Origin: Scytalidium lignicola
Lineage: Eukaryota > Ascomycota > Leotiomycetes
Assembly (NCBI GenBank): GCA_002812745.2
Contig: NCSJ02000019.1
Span: forward strand, 62,001 to 126,000
Length of the DNA stretch: 64,000 nt
Reading direction: 5' to 3'
In this document: piece by piece, positions 12,925-25,500 of the stretch
Position numbering within the stretch: position 1 is the first letter of the stretch
Layout of the letters: each line of letters starts with the position of its first letter
Position numbers and translations under genes: made by a program
The notes under the pieces: model-generated
What the model was told of the DNA's origin: nothing
Seen by the model: the letters and a program-made list of their open reading frames with translations, nothing else
Databases searched by the model: none

Positions 12925-15900
12925 TCAAACAACCGTCTGCTGTTGTACAACGTCCTTTTCACCGTCTGCATCAAGTATCGGCTTGCTCGACGGCTGAGAT
13001 GTTACATAAGTAGACTTCGCAGTTGTCTTGGTAAGCCCATTACGGATCTTTAGAACACTATCCACAATGACCGCATCTATGCCCTCACGAACTTGTTGCT
13101 GTTCATCATTGTTAGTTTTAGAATAGATAACTAATTTCTAAAAACTTACCTCAACTTTGACCGGATCATTATTCAACACCCCGTAGCTAACACACACCAA
13201 TCCGCTATCTTTCACAACCTTCACCAACCGTGGACTATTGCATAGTGGTTCCGCCGAGCTCACAATTCCGAGGAGATTCCAGTGACTCGCAAAGCGAATG
13301 GCTTCTTGGAGACTGCTAGCTCTAATATCACCAACAGGAGCCGTTCCAGCATCTGTGAGAAAGAGGATTGGGATATTAGGTTGCTTGAAGCTCAGCAAAA
13401 GGCAAATATCCGGATTGAAGCTGCTGAAAATAATCTTCCGCTTCTTTCCAAGATCATAAACTTTCGAGAGAACAGTGTCAACGAAGCTGTTAAGTTCTAC
13501 AGCATAAGTATCCATCTCGTGTTCTTCTGATTCGAACAGCATAGGATATTTCATCTCAATATTAAAGCCAACATCTTGAGGAAGTTTGACGAACATCTCT
13601 TCAAGGGTTGTAAATGGAGCTTGAATGAAATGCCCCCTTGAATTAGCCTTGTAACCCTTTTCCTTGAAGTCTCTAGTGTGCTTCATCCGTTCCGCCATAT
13701 CATAATCTGCTATATCATGACCCAAAGAAAGTGAGCGTTGGCGATCCATTCCGCGGACGACCTTTACAGGAGTTCGCGAGTCTTGTGGATCTTGGCGTGG
13801 AGATGGAGGAGATGATCTTCGAGGAGTAGGCCGATTTACATGAAGGAACTGCTCAAGAGTCAAAGTATGGACAGGAGCATCAATGCCAGTCTCGCTGACT
13901 AGAAAATCATGATATATAACAGGTACATGATCCTTAGTAAGTTGAACATCGAACTCCACGTAATTGGCCCCTAAGTTGGCAGCCGCAATGAAAGATTGTA
14001 TCGTATTCTCTCCCAACTGAAGAGACTTATTCGTAGTAATATTCTTGCCTAGTCCTCTGTGTCCAATGAGCATTGTGGAAGACATCTCTCTCCAGTAGGT
14101 CTGTTTTGCGGTAACCTCCATGTTCGGATGAGAAAAGGGAGTGATGATGAGAAAGCTAAAATTCACACTGCCTATGACTTCAAGAGTATTGGCTGAGATG
14201 ATTGGAACACTGATATCACCCTGTAGACTCATACGTTTCCGTCCAATAGTTGGTTTAACGCTGGATAAGATAGCAACAGCTCTTCCAAGCTTGTGCTCTT
14301 GGTTTCCTGAATATGTCGGCACAAGATCGAAAAAGATCTTAACGTTGGATGGGTCAACTGCTTTGAAAGTTATAGGCTCCGTAGATATGTTATCGTGCAC
14401 TGGCAAGTCAATAACGGACGGCTCACCATAAGCACCACTTGCAGAAACTACAATTGACAATGCAGTGTCCAGTTGTGTCTTATGGGCTTCTGCAAGTGGA
14501 ATCCTGTCAAGTTTCACAGCAGGGATATCCTTCCGCTGGTCTAGCGAGCCCAAGCTGACCAATATCATACTTTCATCTTTCAGATACGTATGTCCAAAGG
14601 TTTTGACAGGATCAGTGGTCTTTAATGAGGCGCCTTGGGAGCGTTGAGCATCCAACGAAGATATCCTAGGCGGAGATGAGGCGGCTGTGCTCACAGACGC
14701 GACCGATTCTACTGAAAATTCCGATACTGAACTTGAATCACTTATATCCGCTGCAGCTAGTCTTGCCGCAATGGCTAAATGTCCTCGTAGAGCCGCGTGT
14801 TCTCTCGCTATCCAGCCAAAGGCATCTGGCCTGTTATAATCAGCACCCGCAGCTAATAGAAGCTCAACAATTGGTAGATGTCCATCCACAGCGGCAACAT
14901 GAAGAGGGGTCCAGGCGAAGGAATTCTCAACCAGTTCAAGGTTTGCTCTCTGGTCTTCAGTACCATCCAGTAATATCCTAGCACACTCCACATGTCCAAA
15001 GCGTGCCGCAAGATGTAGCGCAGTTTCACCCGTCTCATCTTGCCAATTTATGTCGACCCCAGCGTCTGCCAACAACTTAACGATGACCTCAAAGTTAGAT
15101 TTCGTTGCAAGGGCAAGAACTGCACTAGATTTTGTGACACCCTTTCTAAGAGCCGGCTTTTGATCATTCTCACCCCGCCAGTTCTCTGCTGCCAGTAGAG
15201 CCTTTGTGGTAAGAGGATGCCCGCCAATGACACTCAGATGAATTGGTGCAAGGCCTTCATTGTCTTGCCATTCCGGTGCATCAATACCATTCTCTACATT
15301 GAACTGTTCCCATTGCTGCATCCGCTGCATGATTAGATCACAAATGACGACGAATCCAAATTGAGCAGCATAGTGGAGTGGCAACCGCCCATAAGAGTCG
15401 CGACTCTTCAGTGACACACGGTGATGAGGCTCTAGAGAATCTAGGACATACGCCAACAGCCTCACAGACTCATCGTCAAGACTAAGGAGTGATGATTCTT
15501 TAAGCTTGCTTGAAGGAAGGCCAACACGTCGCGCTGCAGCTGGAGTGATGAAGTTCAAATCATCAGGATCATTGTATTCAACAGCCTTTGCCTCCTCATC
15601 TTGTTTTTGTGCAGCCGATTTTGCCCTTCCGATAGAGATAACTAGTCTGTGAAGACAGTTTCGCTCATTAACATCATCTACGTCGTCCAGTGACTTGATT
15701 TGTCCCAAGAGATACTGAATGCAAACCTTGGATTTCGAAGTTATTGACCGTTGCAATAAATTTAGAAACAATTTCTGCATTGATCGATCATCAGCATCTG
15801 CATTGGTTTTCACGAGCGTCTCTTTTAAAGTTGCTTCATCATCATTTCGTATCGCCTGCTCCACCGCCTCTATGAGTCCACCAAGAAGGTTCAGGATAGT

Positions 15901-16617
15901 CCTAGAAGAAGCACGTTTTATGATGTTTTCTGCATTTGTGTGTCGAGACTGGCCTTCAATTTTAGAATCGCCAAGTGTCGAGAGCCATTTGTTGATGCCA
16001 TTCATCACAATCGAGAGTGTCATGTTTGTTGCAAATGGTTTAACATCCACCCGAGAGTCGAGATATCTCTGTTGCGTGCAGACGCTTGGAACCTTTTTAT
16101 CTAACTTCTTAGTGATTTTTAAGAAGCCCCTCCGATTCACCTCTCCAAACCATTTCAGGTTCCTAGCCAGAGTTCGAAGCTCTAGAAGAGCTCCAATGAG
16201 CTCTTCAACCTCATCATGATCCAGCTCTTTAGAGGACTCATCAGAGGTTCCATAACGATCTTGGAGGAGTTTGAAACGTCGTGACACATCTGAGAGCTTT
16301 TTATTGTAAAATGAGTCGACACCTTCAAGATTCCGATCCAGGGAAAAGAAAAACTCTAGATGCTCTAGTTAGCTTCTAGCGAGTTTGGCACCAATGCCAA
16401 TAGATGTTACCTGTTAGGTCGACATCTTTTCCTGCTTTGGCATTGGCAACGGCCGCCTTTATCAGCTTCTTCAACCCTTTGTAGTTAATGTACGACGATG
16501 ACCACTCTGGCACTTGGTTTCGGGGTAGACTATTCACCGATCAGTACCGAACAACGCCTGAGCGAGAACATAGGTTCAAGAGAAATATCTGAAGACTAAC
16601 TTCCGTCCAAACTTCAT
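12925..16617 (-). CDS. GDE1: SPX-ankyrin-GDPD protein, glycerophosphocholine phosphodiesterase Gde1-like
   Basis: Predicted to hydrolyse glycerophosphocholine to choline and glycerol-3-phosphate in the cytosol, under SPX-domain (inositol pyrophosphate/phosphate) control. Exons are 16617-16601 (only 17 nt), 16529-16411, 16355-13150 and 13098-12925, giving 1,171 aa. The spliced N-terminus MKFGRNLPRNQVPEWSSSYI is a classic SPX start; the SPX domain covers about residues 1-170. Ankyrin repeats run about 250-560 (YGRLPLHYAAQFGF, ETALHLAARFGHVECARILL, WTPLHVAAVDGHLPIVELLL). The GDPD domain (about 800-1140) has the catalytic signatures IGHRGLG, GENTIQSF, YVEFDVQLTKD and IYHD. The SPX start NHR/NQVPEWSS-type is closer to Gde1 than to Pho81/NUC-2, whose start I recall as KRQLE-PEY. 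The intact catalytic histidines also favour an active enzyme. The last exon supplies a short C-terminal tail. Confidence 0.92.
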
Positions 16618-17714
16618 GATGGGAAAGAATTAACTCTCTTTGCCCTTATCGGCTGTTCAAACCCCTAAATCTGTGTCCAAGCAGCTTCTGATGATGTTGA
16701 AGCTTGCAGAACTCAGATGGTTGATGGGAGCGGGGATAGCGGAGATGGCGGGTTGGTTGTTATAAAAAGCAGGGCAAAAAAGAAGACAACATTCTATTTC
16801 GATGAAAGAGTAGTACAATAGCCATCCAATTGGTGTAGTTGGATACTCGAAGTGAATGACGATAGCTCAAACGGACAAGAGTTAGTCGTCGGCTGAAACA
16901 GCTGGGGTCGATAGTTAGGGCATCTGAAAATCGCTGTCTATCACGCAGGATAAGTGATCCATGGCTGGGGGCGTAGCTTTCATCGCAACTGCAAAATGAT
17001 CTGAACGATTGTGGAGTCGTAAACCTGAACCGTGGAAATAAACACGACTCTGATTGGATCAATTCCTTTTCACAGATTTTCTGCTACTGCTTACCGCTTC
17101 CGACCCCAAGCGTTCCTTCACCGCCTACCCATTGCCAGGGGGTAAAAATTGAGGGACTTGCACCCCTCACGTGCCCTGCACGAGTCACCAGATTCCGGGG
17201 AGCCCGACCGACCAGGACGAGGCTTCCCGTCTTGTGATCGGTGCTTATATTACCAAGATCCACAGGCAAAAACAGACGCCTTCACAAGGTATCCGTACGA
17301 AAGTACGAAAGTACTCGGAAATCTGGAGAGAGAGAATGACCGAAAAGGTCAACTACTGCACTGCGCTAATTAAGCCAATATATTAAATGGGAATGCTTTG
17401 TATTTTAAATTAGTATTTAGCTACCTCCCTACTTTAGGCACATATATGTTACAAAACGTTAAAAGCAGTACGGACCCTCATGCTACCCCAGTCTCACTGC
17501 TACGCCAACTCCGCCCGATCTTCCAATATAAAATGTCCCCTATGTGGGGATGATGATACTCGCGTAACTCTATGTGCGACTTCAATAGAATTGTCCAAAT
17601 GCTTTCCTCCAACTCTTTGGCATTTGGATTGTAACCATTAATACTGTACTGTCCCCTTCCAAGGATCCTGATAGTCTTGGTCTTCCATAGCTAAGAGTGA
17701 ATATTTAATTTCGT
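16618..17714. other. Intergenic: GDE1 promoter and PPR-gene 3' flank
   Basis: 1.1 kb between two minus-strand genes. No convincing open frame; two overlapping frames near 17149-17386 are mutually exclusive and low quality. Confidence 0.5.
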
Positions 17715-20004
17715 TCATTCAACTGAGCTCATAATAGCATATGCGCTTGTCTCGTACCTAACAGCCTGCTTCCAATTCGGCTGGAGCCCGAGATACTGTT
17801 CAGGTGCATCGTGTCCTAAAGCCAGCCCTTCGTTTTTCGGCACCAGCCCTGCATCAACATCAGTTGCCAACGTGGCAAGCTGTTCCGGATAAGGTATGAT
17901 ATTTTGCTCCACAATATGAATTTTGTCTTCATCCAAAATAGTTTTATTACCTTGGTGAAGTTGGGAAAGAAGGGTCAATCTCCCCTGCACCCCTCTCTCC
18001 CTAGAGTTTTGGACTATATTATCGTATTTAGACTGTAAATCTGCCGACAATAGATCATAGCTGAGGGAGGTCAGCGATAGTTCGGTATTCCTGAGCNTTT
18101 TTTTCTTCTGATAGAATTCTCGACTCTATGCCTAGTCGTATTGCAATCATATTGGAGAACTCAGCTTGCTCCCGCACAAGATCTACTTCTTCTAAAATCT
18201 CTAAAGCAGAGCTAATGCTATTAATTCGAAGATTCTCTGCCATGTGAGTCTTGATACTTAGGGATCTGGAAGTTTGGGTATTGCTGGCCTGCGTTGATCC
18301 CCAAGTGGCAGCATGCATAGGCCAACGGAATTCAAATGGCGCATTCACAGCCTCCAATCTTGACACGGCTGAAGCTATTCGATCGATAACATCAGCTAAA
18401 GATGCCAGCCGTAAACCACGTAGTAGAGTGTGTAGTCCGTCTCTGGGAATATCGTGCGGCAATACTTGGTCTTCGATTGTGAAGGAAGTAATCCCACAAA
18501 AGTTTAGGAGCATTTGTAAATAATATCGGGCATCTGCAGAATAAGAAATGGCTGGGACTAATCCGTTAGCTCTCTCGTGGGAGGAAGCTATACTGGATAA
18601 TAATGATAATCCTGCTCTGGAGTCCATTTCAGATAGACAGGCCATCACAACGTTGCTGAATGTATCTGGCCTGACTTCACATCCCTCTCGAAGAGCTGCT
18701 CGAATATATCGAATGGCAGATCTCAATCCCATCAAATCCAGGGAGCCTCGAATGAGCGAGTCAAATATCTCACTAGTACGTGAAGCTTTCTCGTTCAAGT
18801 ACGCGCCTCTGTGTATTACCTTATTCGTAGCTGCCCATGACTGCACTGATTTATCCCACAGATCATACACTACTCGTCTCTTGATACGCATATCCCCGTT
18901 GACACCCCGCATCTGTTGAATAGTAGCTCGAAATCCCGCTCCATCCTTCTTCGCAGCATAATGATCGAGAATTGCACACATAGTTCTCGGTGTGGGTTTA
19001 AACCGACTGTCGTGAAGAAAGGAGTCTATGACTGTTTGTGCAATACCATGCTCTTTCATCTTCGTGAGTGAGATGATCAGGATATTGTACGTTATGACAT
19101 TTGGTGGAGTAGTCGATACAAGCAGATTATAACATATCTTGGGCAGTAAAAGATCGATGTCGGAGCATTTAGACCTTTTAGATCCATCGTTTTTGAAACA
19201 GTCCCATAGAGCCCTATTCAGATTTAAGCTCTCTACCTGGCCGAAACAAGAATCCTTCATAGAGTATCTAGGCAATTGAGTTGTTCCCATCTGTAGCACC
19301 GATATTTTATCCAGCATGTCCCTTGCCGATAAAGGTAGCCTTCTGCGTTCTCTATTCAGAGATATATGTCCTAGCAAACGGCGGACAAGTTTTGCAACCA
19401 TTAACTCCATCTTTTCTAGGTGGATCTTTTTCTTTGGTTCCCGCATTAACCCAGGTCCTGTACCTTCATTTAACAATGCCTCTAGTTCCTGGTCTGTAGT
19501 CGTTGAACAAAGCGCATCCTGTGAAGATTGACTAGGTGGCACCAGCTTCAATTGTGCATCCAAATTTCTCAATTGGTTTTCAAGAGAGTCTGCCAATTTC
19601 GCTGGTGGAATTTTCCAAGCCCCAGAGTTGAGTATATCAGTAAGACGATTGTTTCCATCAGCAATTCGACCAGCACCACCTGACCAAAAAGGGCCTCCCA
19701 AGCAATCAGAATCAACTTCCAATCCATTTTGTCTCCCAACAGCTTCGGTGTGATCAGGCGTCCAGACTTTTGCTTCTGCAATGGCCCGATCCCATTCCTT
19801 TATCCTATCGTCCTTTATTCTCGAATCAGCAACAGCAGCAGTAGCCAGAATGGTAGAGTAGCAAGCTGTAAACAGATCCCCTAGTTGGAGTCGGCGTTTG
19901 CTGGCGGCAGTAGTAGTTCTACGAGCTGTTATCGTTGTAGCATGGAGACAGGAGCTACAGCGACAGGACCGCACCTGCGCAGCTCTAGACCAGATGGCCT
20001 GCAT
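17715..20004 (-). CDS. Mitochondrial pentatricopeptide-repeat protein, frame broken at an N
   Basis: Likely an organellar RNA-binding PPR protein of about 762 aa. The ATG at 20004 gives MQAIWSRAAQVRSCRCSSCL followed by an Arg/Ala/Thr-rich, acid-free stretch typical of a mitochondrial presequence. After it comes IKEWDRAIAEAKVWTP, a motif seen in filamentous-fungal mitochondrial PPR proteins. Helical pairs resembling PPR units appear in the middle (VITYNILIISLTKMKEHGIA, PTPRTMCAILDHYAAKKDGA, RPDTFSNVVMACLSEMDSRA). The frame stops at 18055, shortly after an N at 18097 beside a run of eight T. Shifting frame there continues without stops to 17715 (SADLQSKYDNIVQNSRERGV...). The total span is 2,290 nt, one more than a multiple of three, so a single spurious base restores a full-length protein. 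I read this as an assembly error rather than a pseudogene. It shares a 220-bp promoter region with CZIB. Confidence 0.8.
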
Positions 20005-20224
20005 TATCAAGGCATGCTGAAATATGCAAAGGAACTTAGACTTCAATTGTATGTTTGTCTAGTATTGTCCAAAGGCATGGGAAGGTGACAAGGTATCGCC
20101 GACCATCGATCAGACGACTTTCGCGAACAGTTGCTGCTTTTAAGTACTCTTTATCTAGCAACTGCCCCACCTCTCCTACCTCAACATATCCTTTTCTGAC
20201 GTCTTGTAACCACCAATCAAAACA
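20005..20224. promoter_or_regulatory. Compact bidirectional promoter region, PPR gene / CZIB
   Basis: Only 220 bp separate the two start codons, so the two transcripts must share most of their upstream DNA. This is the tightest divergent pair in the window. No named motif is evident. Confidence 0.65.
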
Positions 20225-20928
20225 ATGCTTGTTCTGACTCTAACTGCAGACCTGAGTGGGTAGGTAGGTTATTTATTCATAGCTATTTACTTCATTAATA
20301 AGTTGAAATAGTGTGACCGATCTTCGGCCTGATGATACTGAGGAGAATCCATTTTGGTACATGTTCAAGGTCCAATGCACATCATGTCGAGAGATACATC
20401 CCAACTTCGTTGGTGTGAGCCGGTTTGTACGTCATCTGTTAACTTATTCTTGTATAACCTCATAACCTTAGCTAACCTCCGTTAAGGAGGCCAACGAGAT
20501 AAGTGGCAGTCGTGGAGAAGCTAATTTCGTTTGGAAATGCAAATCCTGCAAGGTAGGTAGTATACCTAGAGACTGGTACAAATGGAACAATAATCAATGC
20601 TCTACAGAGAGAGTCATCAGCAACTATAAAGGGTTCTCCTGCTCCCTATCAACAAGCATCCCCTCCAAGTCGCCAAAAAATTATCGAATTCGACTGCCGC
20701 GGGCTTGAGTTCACGGAATTCAAATCAGAGGTACGTCAATTTATTGTGATATTTTTATTTGGGGCTCTTTTTTGACCATTCCAGGGAGACTGGCTTGCGA
20801 CCGGTATTGAATCGGGTTCTAAGTTTACTGCTATAGATCTTGGGGAAGGTGAATGGTTTGATTATGATGAGAAAGCTGGCGAAGAAGTCAGCATTAGGGA
20901 TTTGAAGTGGGAAATTAGAAGAAATTAA
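20225..20928 (+). CDS. CXXC-motif zinc-binding protein (DUF866/CZIB family)
   Basis: Small eukaryotic zinc protein of the C1orf123/DUF866 family; molecular role poorly known. Five exons: 20225-20259, 20312-20414, 20472-20552, 20608-20730 and 20785-20928, with four introns of 52-57 nt, giving 161 aa (family about 160). The protein starts MLVLTLTADLSGVTDLRPDD. It carries two CXXC pairs, QCTSCREIHPNF and WKCKSCKRES, which should bind one zinc, and ends in GDWLATGIESGSKFTAIDLG and VSIRDLKWEIRRN. The second donor was set to GTGAGC after FVG because this yields the family segment GLTSVKEANEISGSRGEANF; other donors break the frame. No single unspliced frame shows the gene. Confidence 0.93.
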
Positions 20929-21524
20929 TTGTAGTTTTCCAAGTAGCTCTGCAGCATGATGGGCAAAGTAGTTGTGCTCACTAAGCTGAAACAACGCAAA
21001 AGCAGCACCGAGATTATAACCATCCTCACGAAAAAGGCAATCCATTCATCCTGAAAAGCTAAGCCTCAAGAAATGCACTCTAGCTTCTTGCAGGTTTTGG
21101 ACGCACTACTCATTCATATAGTTGAACCTTAAATTGTTTGACTTCAGTAGTTACTTATTTGTAATCTCCGGTTATAAGAGACTTAGTTTTAGTGCTGTTG
21201 TATAAAAGCTGTCAAAATGAGTGTTTTACTTTGTCGAATTTCTCTAAGATGGAGGGCTGAAGTCTCCTAGTTTGAAAGTTGCTAAAGAAATATGTGGACT
21301 TAAGTTGAAAATAAGAGGCACCAATTTAGCTAGGTCTAAAAGGGCTAGGATTCAACAGGCGAAGTGTTCTAGAAGCAAGTTTGAACGGCTTCATTATCAT
21401 ACGGCTTTTTAATAAAATTAACGAAGAGTAAGAAACTCTCCAAAATGTCCGGATTCGCAATGAATACCTTGTTTCCTTTTTGGATATCTACAATTCGCAT
21501 ATCCTAAATAATAGTTCCATCACA
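20929..21524. other. Convergent 3' intergenic region
   Basis: 596 bp between the stops of CZIB (+) and PRMT5 (-); AT-rich. A minus-strand open frame at 20755-21045 overlaps CZIB exon 5 in antisense and is not called. Confidence 0.5.
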
Positions 21525-24169
21525 TCACATCAAACATCCAACTTTCCTACTACTGCCCATATCACTCATTCCCACTCTCAGTCGTGTTGCAGGGCCTACC
21601 ATTACAAACGCTTCTACTACCCACTCGTACCAAACCTTTCTATCATCGGTCTGTCTCCAGATGCTAACTTCTAATTCCGTATCATCAGGAAAATAGAGAG
21701 GTTCCTATGACCGGGTTAGAAATTAAAGAATCCTTTGATAGTCAGTCAACTTACCTTTAGAGGGAAAAATATAGGAAACCATGAGATCATATCCTTGCTT
21801 TTTTCATTAATCGCATCGGGTCGTGTACTCAATTCAACTTTACCCCCTTCTCCCGCACCACCATCATATAACACGGCTTCGAAATATCCTGCCAGGCCAT
21901 TCACGACTCCACGGTCTTTACAAATGAATTTCAAATGTGCATATCGACTATTATGCTCATTTGCTCCATCTCCTCCAGCCATACTACCGCCGCCTCCACC
22001 ACTAACACCACCCCCTCTTCGAGCTTCTGCAACTGCAAGTATACTTTCAGGGAGGGGATGGACGAATTCCCAGGCCTGTTGAATTCGAGGATGATCCGGC
22101 GCAGATGACGCAAGATAGTCAATTGCATGCAGCATTACAACATACGGTGTCGATGTTGCAGTCTCATCTGCGATTGCTCGATGAGATATATCGGCATGGA
22201 GTCGAGGTGCCAGAATAGGGGTGAGATGTGCGGTGTATGAGCTAGGAATTGATATACCGTACTCTGGAGCCAAGACATGTTGCACGCCATCCAGACACTC
22301 AGGGGACAATTCATTATCTGCGAAAGATCCCAGCAGTTCTGACATTATGATATCGACCTTACCATACATGCCTCCAGGAGGCTGTGAGACACCAATAGCT
22401 TGTGCGGGTCCATTTGTGTCCTGTCGGCTTGGTCCTTTCCATGCGCGCATATCGCTTTTGACCACATTCACAACACCTGCCCAGTCTTCCTCATTGTGCT
22501 TCTGAAGAAGAACGTAAGCGTTAGGATTTTTTTCAACGGCCCAGACTTCAACTTTGACGCCCGTTATTTCACTAGCCTGTAGGGCGCGTGTTACGAGAGG
22601 GCCTCGGCCTGCACCTGTTACCGCTATAACAACGGCTCCTGTAGTGCTTGAAGTTGGTTTCTGTTGGGAAGACCAATCTGAGAGAGCCTGTGCTATCGCA
22701 CGCTCATACCAATCGTACTTAACCGGATCTTTTTCGAATACTTCGTATGTGACAGATTCGAGATTGTCAGCCAGAGGTTGTAGAGGTGCTTGCAAATAGT
22801 CTTGATATCCTGATCCGAATTTTTCGATCATTGTTCGTGGTGGTTGGTGCCTCTGTAGGTATCTCATATATATAAGATGAGCAGTAAGATCCTTAGTTCT
22901 AGATCCCGATTTTGCCTGATCTGTAGATTCTGCCGGCGTTGGAGGTAGCGATGCATCGGCAGAATAAATTAATGATGGAAGGCTATCCACCTTTGCTCCA
23001 GCATTGGTAGAATCCTCTAGACCTGGGATTGGACCTACATCAGAGAGAAGAAGCCACGGAGGTTGCTTTAGTCGCGTGTAGCGAGTTATCAGATTCTGGT
23101 GTGCTTTGCTAAGCACGGGATGCCCTCCTTTATTCCTTAAAAATGTCGAAGGGCTAAATTGAAGGAGCCTTAAAGGTTCAGCGAACCACCTAGATTGCAA
23201 AGCTGCGGTTGGTAATTGACGATGAAGTCCGAGAGCTATGTATTTTAACGTCAGTTGCTTCTTCTATGTTCTGAAAGCAAGTAAAACCCAATATCTGAGT
23301 TCTCAGCCTTGCAGATTTTCTAAATCTACGAACAATAAAAAGCAGGTAATAGCATTCCGTTCTTACCTACTGAAAGTCTTGGATTATATTTACAAACAGT
23401 CCGAATCAAATTCCAGGCATCCCAAGACTGGAACAACTGGACATCTGGATTCGTCTCGATCTTTTCAGGTACGTATTCTTTCCTTGCGAGTGGCAGTAAA
23501 TCTCCCGTTAGACTCTTTTCTGCCTCATAACCATACATTGGTATTTGTACTGCAAATTGAACATAGCTTCCAACCGAAAGAGCTTCCTGAATAGCACGGG
23601 CGTACTTGATAAGTCCGGTATTATCTGAAGATCCACTTGGTCTAGGTCCCGGTATTATAACGTTTCCAATTCCGCAAAATGATGCATAGGCAATCTCCAG
23701 ATTCAGAACTTGACGAGAGATATTAGCGATCAAAGGATCAGGGGAACATAAATCTATCCAAGGGCTAGAACAAGCAATTATTTGGGAGACAACATCTCCT
23801 GGGGCCAAATGTGTATCCTGAGGAGTTAGAGGGGGTATGATTGGGGCCGGTGAGCTTCCCCGGTAGGAGTTATTAGGAAACTGATCTGGCTCGCTAGAGA
23901 GCTGGGAGGATATGAGAAGAAGAACCCTTGAGTGAAAATATGGAGTTGTTATAGGGCTAGTTATCATGTCATACTAATTAAATTAGCATCTATCTACGGA
24001 TGAGCAGGAACAGACATACTCCGGCATCTTGCGCCCGCCGCAATACAACTTCTGTGATGGGGTAAGTCCTCGCAGAGTCATGGTGACCAACATAAAATGT
24101 AGGCGTATAATCATCCACTAGCGATGATGTATCCTCTTCTATACTAGGATGCTGCTGAGAGGAAGTCAT
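21525..24169 (-). CDS. PRMT5: Protein arginine N-methyltransferase 5 (Skb1/Hsl7 type)
   Basis: Type II arginine methyltransferase that symmetrically dimethylates Arg, using S-adenosylmethionine; substrates in the family include Sm proteins and histones. Four exons, 24169-24020, 23973-23367, 23235-21755 and 21704-21525 (introns 46, 131 and 50 nt), give 805 aa, longer than human PRMT5 (637), as is usual in fungi. The N-terminal TIM-barrel region is followed by the Rossmann core: VIAVTGAGRGPLVTRAL (about residue 460, SAM binding) and the double-E loop IIMSELLGSFADNELSPE (about 550). The conserved C-terminal barrel SWFPIFFPLKEPLYFPDD, formed across the last intron, continues VEVSIWRQTDDRKVWYEWVV-like as LEVSIWRQTDDRKVWYEWVV. 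A low-complexity Gly-rich insert (RRGGGVSGGGGGSMAGGDGA) lies before the last barrel. It is divergent from RPL26. Confidence 0.94.
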
Positions 24170-24973
24170 AATGGGAAGAAGTTTTCAGAAAGAAGCTAGA
24201 GATGTAATTTGTTGAGAGCAAGTCGTCTTTAGGCAGAAAGACTTGATACCTGAGGATCACTATTTGACCTGCAAAATCTGTTATTACAGAGGGTTATCTG
24301 CTAATATGTAATGTATGACGGGCCATGGTCTATTCGCCCAGGAGATCTGGACGTTTTTAATGAGAGAAGGCGGAGAATTTCTTGTGCAGGATGAACGAAA
24401 ATGAGCCGAGATCCATTGGGGTTTCTACCAAAAATTCAGCCTTGTCTTTACACGTGACAAGGCTGAGAATCAACTAGTCCTCGTTTGATACCTGGAGACC
24501 CCAAAATCTTCTTTACATTATTACAGTACTGTAGTAACCAAGATTGCGGCACTGCCACACAGAGTTAACCTTGTTATGCCTCTAACTTCCATGGGCTTGA
24601 GCCGATAGCCCCAAGAAGCTGGCGACCAAAGAGCTCTTAGTTCTATTAAAGCAGCAGCTTGAATTTTCAGATGATTGCCTTGCTAGGGACTGCTATCAAT
24701 TTTGAAAACCCTTTGCGCATGTCAAAACTACCGATGTTAGAAGGGGTATTATTAACCCAGCTCGGCAAGTTAGCTTTTGGTCTCCTAAGGCCTGAGGATC
24801 AACTTCCTACCGGCTACTCGTGATACATTAGCACGATTAGATGCAAAGCTAACTCCAAGCGAGGTCTAGCTTAGTCATTCACCCACAAACATTTCACAAA
24901 AATCCTCTCGAAATTCTACGATTTACGACAGCGACAAACGACAACCAGCCAACGTCCATTCCCAACCGCCAAC
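24170..24973. promoter_or_regulatory. Upstream region shared by PRMT5 and RPL26
   Basis: 804 bp between divergent start codons. It must contain the strong ribosomal-protein promoter on its right side. I see a pyrimidine-containing leader just before the RPL26 ATG but no motif I would name with confidence. Confidence 0.5.
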
Positions 24974-25500
24974 ATGACGAAGATTAACTCATGTACGTAT
25001 ATGGAAAATTAATCTATAAGTAGCATTATCCTAGCAACATATAAGGTTAACAATCCCTAGCTCTCCACTCCTCAAGGAGCAAGTCTCGCAAGGCTCACTT
25101 TGATGCGCCATCCAGCGTCAGGCGAACAATTATGAGCGCTCCATTGAGCAAGGAGCTTCGAGAGAAATACAATGTTTGTAAAACCTCTCTCTCTATACGT
25201 TATTTTTTCTAATTCCTTAACTAGGTCCGCTCTATCCCAATCCGAAAGGACGATGAAGTTATGGTGGTCCGAGGCTCCAACAAGGGCCGCGAGGGAAAGA
25301 TCACCTCCGTGTACCGTCTCAAATACATTGTCCACATTGAGCGTGTTGTCAAGGAGAAGTCATCTGGCCAATCCGTACCTCTCGGTATCCACCCATCAAA
25401 GGTTGTTATCACCAAGCTCAAGCTCGACAAGGATCGGGAGAATATTCTAGAGCGCATCAAGGTTGGCCGGGAACTCAAGGCGAAGGCGAAGAAGGCATAA
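24974..25500 (+). CDS. RPL26: 60S ribosomal protein L26 (uL24)
   Basis: Structural protein of the large cytosolic ribosomal subunit, near the exit tunnel, with a KOW motif. Exons 24974-24992 (19 nt), 25061-25173 and 25225-25500 (introns 68 and 51 nt) give 135 aa, normal for fungi. The protein begins [20 protein letters not shown], then [40 protein letters not shown] and the KOW core [20 protein letters not shown]. The basic tail ends [13 protein letters not shown]. The initiator exon encodes only six full codons, a common arrangement in fungal ribosomal-protein genes. It converges with the SDR gene. Confidence 0.97.

Noticed and set aside
20755..21045. 96-codon minus frame beginning MDCLFREDGY
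   Set aside because: Overlaps CZIB exon 5 and its 3' flank in antisense; no motif, and the spliced sense exon explains the open frame.
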